Source of the DNA: Desulfarculus sp. | GTDB taxonomy: Bacteria > Desulfobacterota > Desulfarculia > Desulfarculales > Desulfarculaceae | DNA length: 64,000 bases | Direction: 5' to 3' | Assembly: GCA_016218705.1 (NCBI GenBank) | Contig: JACRDC010000075.1 | Location: 1-64,000, forward strand | In this document: piece by piece, positions 63,159-64,000 of the stretch | How the letters are laid out: each line of letters starts with the position of its first letter | How positions within the stretch are numbered: the first letter of the stretch is position 1 | Made by a program: the position numbers and the translations under genes | The notes under the pieces: generated by a model | Databases searched by the model: none | Told to the model about the DNA's origin: nothing | The model's input: the letters and a program-made list of their open reading frames with translations, nothing else

Positions 63159-63659
63159 CTACTCCTCGGCCGCGCTCTCCTCGGCCTGCTGCGCGCCCTC
63201 GGCGGCTGGCGCGCCGGCCTCGGGCTCCACCACCACCTTGACCTCCACCACCACCTGGGGATGGAGCTTGATCTTTATCAGGTGCTCGCCCAGACGCTTG
63301 ATGGGCTGCTCCATGATGATGCGGCGGCGGTCGAGCTCATGGCCGGCATCGGCCAGGGCCTTGGCCACGTCCATGTTGGTCACCGAGCCGTAGAGCTTGC
63401 CGCCCTCGCCGGCCCGGGCCACGATGGTCACGCCCACGCCCGTGAGCTTGTCGGCGTCGCTCTTGACGCGGGCGGCCTCCTTGGCTTGGGTTGCGGCGAT
63501 GCGCTTCTGTTCGGCCTCCACGGCGGCCACGTTCTTCTTGGTGGCGGTGATGGCCAGGCCTTGGGGCACCAGGTAGTTGCGGCCGTAACCGTCCTTGACC
63601 TCCACCACCTCGCCGGGGTCGCCCAGACCCAGCACTTCCTTGGTGAGGATGACCTTCAT
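63159..63659 (-). CDS. rplI: 50S ribosomal protein L9
   Basis: 166 aa. MKVILTKEVLGLGDPGEVVEVKDGYGRNYLVPQGLA is the classic N-terminal domain binding 23S rRNA; a long helix links to the C-terminal domain (GKLYGSVTNMDVAKAL...LGEHLIKIKLHPQVVVEV). An Ala/Glu-rich tail (EPEAGAPAAEGAQQAEESAAEE) extends beyond the usual end. Confidence 0.97.
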   Translation of the reverse strand: MKVILTKEVLGLGDPGEVVEVKDGYGRNYLVPQGLAITATKKNVAAVEAEQKRIAATQAKEAARVKSDADKLTGVGVTIVARAGEGGKLYGSVTNMDVAKALADAGHELDRRRIIMEQPIKRLGEHLIKIKLHPQVVVEVKVVVEPEAGAPAAEGAQQAEESAAEE

Positions 63660-63676
63660 TGGCGTTCCTTTCGCGA

Positions 63677-64000
63677 TCAGGCCGACTGCTTGCTGCCCAG
63701 CCGCCTGAAGTTAAACCATAGATCAAACAGCCCCGCCAGCGCCACCAACAGGGCCAGGAAAACTTCCACCGCCAGCAGGGCGTAGAGGCCCATCCGCAAG
63801 AGCCGGGGCGCGTTTTTCTTCTCCAGCCAAAAGGCCAGCACGGCCATGCCCTGGAAGAAGTAAACCACGCCCAAGGGCAGCAGGAGGTTGACCCCCGCCC
63901 AGGCCGGCCAGCCCTCGGTGGCCGCGATGGCCACCCCGGCGGCGATGACCAACCACACCAGGTGCTCCGGGGCCTGCCAGCGGTTCAGGGGCTCCGGCGG
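63677..64000 (-). CDS. DUF2232 (YybS-like) membrane protein, partial
   Basis: C-terminal about 107 residues; the frame stays open to the window edge, so the start lies beyond 64000. Three membrane helices are visible (LVWLVIAAGVAIAATEGWPAWAGVNLL, PLGVVYFFQGMAVLAFWLE, LLRMGLYALLAVEVFLALLVALAGLFDLWFNFR). The LP-G-VYFFQGMAVLAFW segment and location between small-subunit protein genes and rplI fit DUF2232, a membrane protein of unknown role found in deltaproteobacterial rplI operons. Confidence 0.85.
   Translation of the reverse strand, partial: PPEPLNRWQAPEHLVWLVIAAGVAIAATEGWPAWAGVNLLLPLGVVYFFQGMAVLAFWLEKKNAPRLLRMGLYALLAVEVFLALLVALAGLFDLWFNFRRLGSKQSA

Overview
The window is high-GC bacterial chromosome with dense genes, mostly short intergenic gaps and many ATGA-type overlaps. 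Gene content (a sulfide-dependent type Thi4 under a TPP riboswitch, DUF2232-rplI-dnaB order, class I KARI, dispersed GTCATTGCGAG-type repeats, Old-Yellow-Enzyme family oxidoreductase with an Fe-S cysteine motif) suggests an anaerobic Desulfobacterota ('deltaproteobacterial') organism, perhaps near Desulfarculus. That placement is an inference from content and base composition, not a database match. Translation uses GTG and TTG starts freely (recG, hflX, dnaB, TIR gene, chrB).

Layout. 1-334: hairpin repeat element and AT-rich spacer. 335-3376 (minus): DUF3795 protein, flavin oxidoreductase, HIT protein, GAF/H-box protein. 3525-4620: promoter, TPP riboswitch, thi4 and terminator. 4698-5552: dispersed repeats and an AT-rich membrane-protein gene broken by one amber codon. 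5673-9485: glgC, AI-2E family permease, nitrilase-family amidase, PilZ protein. 9609-13117: aminotransferase, orphan HigA, an AT-rich TIR-domain gene and a small zinc-ribbon protein. 13377-18032: OmpA-family protein, recG, lipoprotein. 18265-25755: purM, DUF523, ispG, proS, cysteine hydrolase, RelA/SpoT. 25828-31076 (minus): MFS permease, HD protein, chrB with a palindromic operator, and a two-component system. 31145-35831: lone tyrosine recombinase, EF-hand protein, CoA-transferase/GNAT fusion and small proteins. 35900-45679 (minus): a branched-chain amino acid operon, ilvD-ilvB-ilvN-ilvC-leuC-leuD-leuB-budA, preceded by two tandem leader ORFs. 45743-51833: prmA, dodecin, then a sugar aminotransferase and two glycosyltransferases for surface glycan. 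52447-64000: ribF, tRNA-Leu(CAG), an ABCG-like transporter, two unrecognised proteins, a nucleobase permease, hflX, dnaB, rplI and DUF2232 (cut by the window end).

Most interesting signals. (1) A modular palindromic element: about 160 bp at 51854-52014, bounded by ATACCAA/TTGGTAT and built of back-to-back hairpins. An inverted, roughly 91% identical copy lies at 1-161, carrying a clean 42-bp extra hairpin inside one loop. The core of that extra hairpin recurs exactly at 19350-19385, and related hairpin clusters lie at 8961-9052 and 18032-18152. I do not recognise this family. (2) Two tandem leader peptides upstream of ilvD, each ending in a Leu/Ile/Val-rich tail with its stop codon in a GCCCC/GGGGC hairpin loop, which suggests duplicated attenuation. 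(3) A stand-alone TIR protein that may be an NADase-type phage defence effector. (4) A RipA-like membrane protein gene interrupted by a single TGG-to-TAG change. (5) An acetolactate decarboxylase with an export signal as the last gene of the ilv-leu operon.
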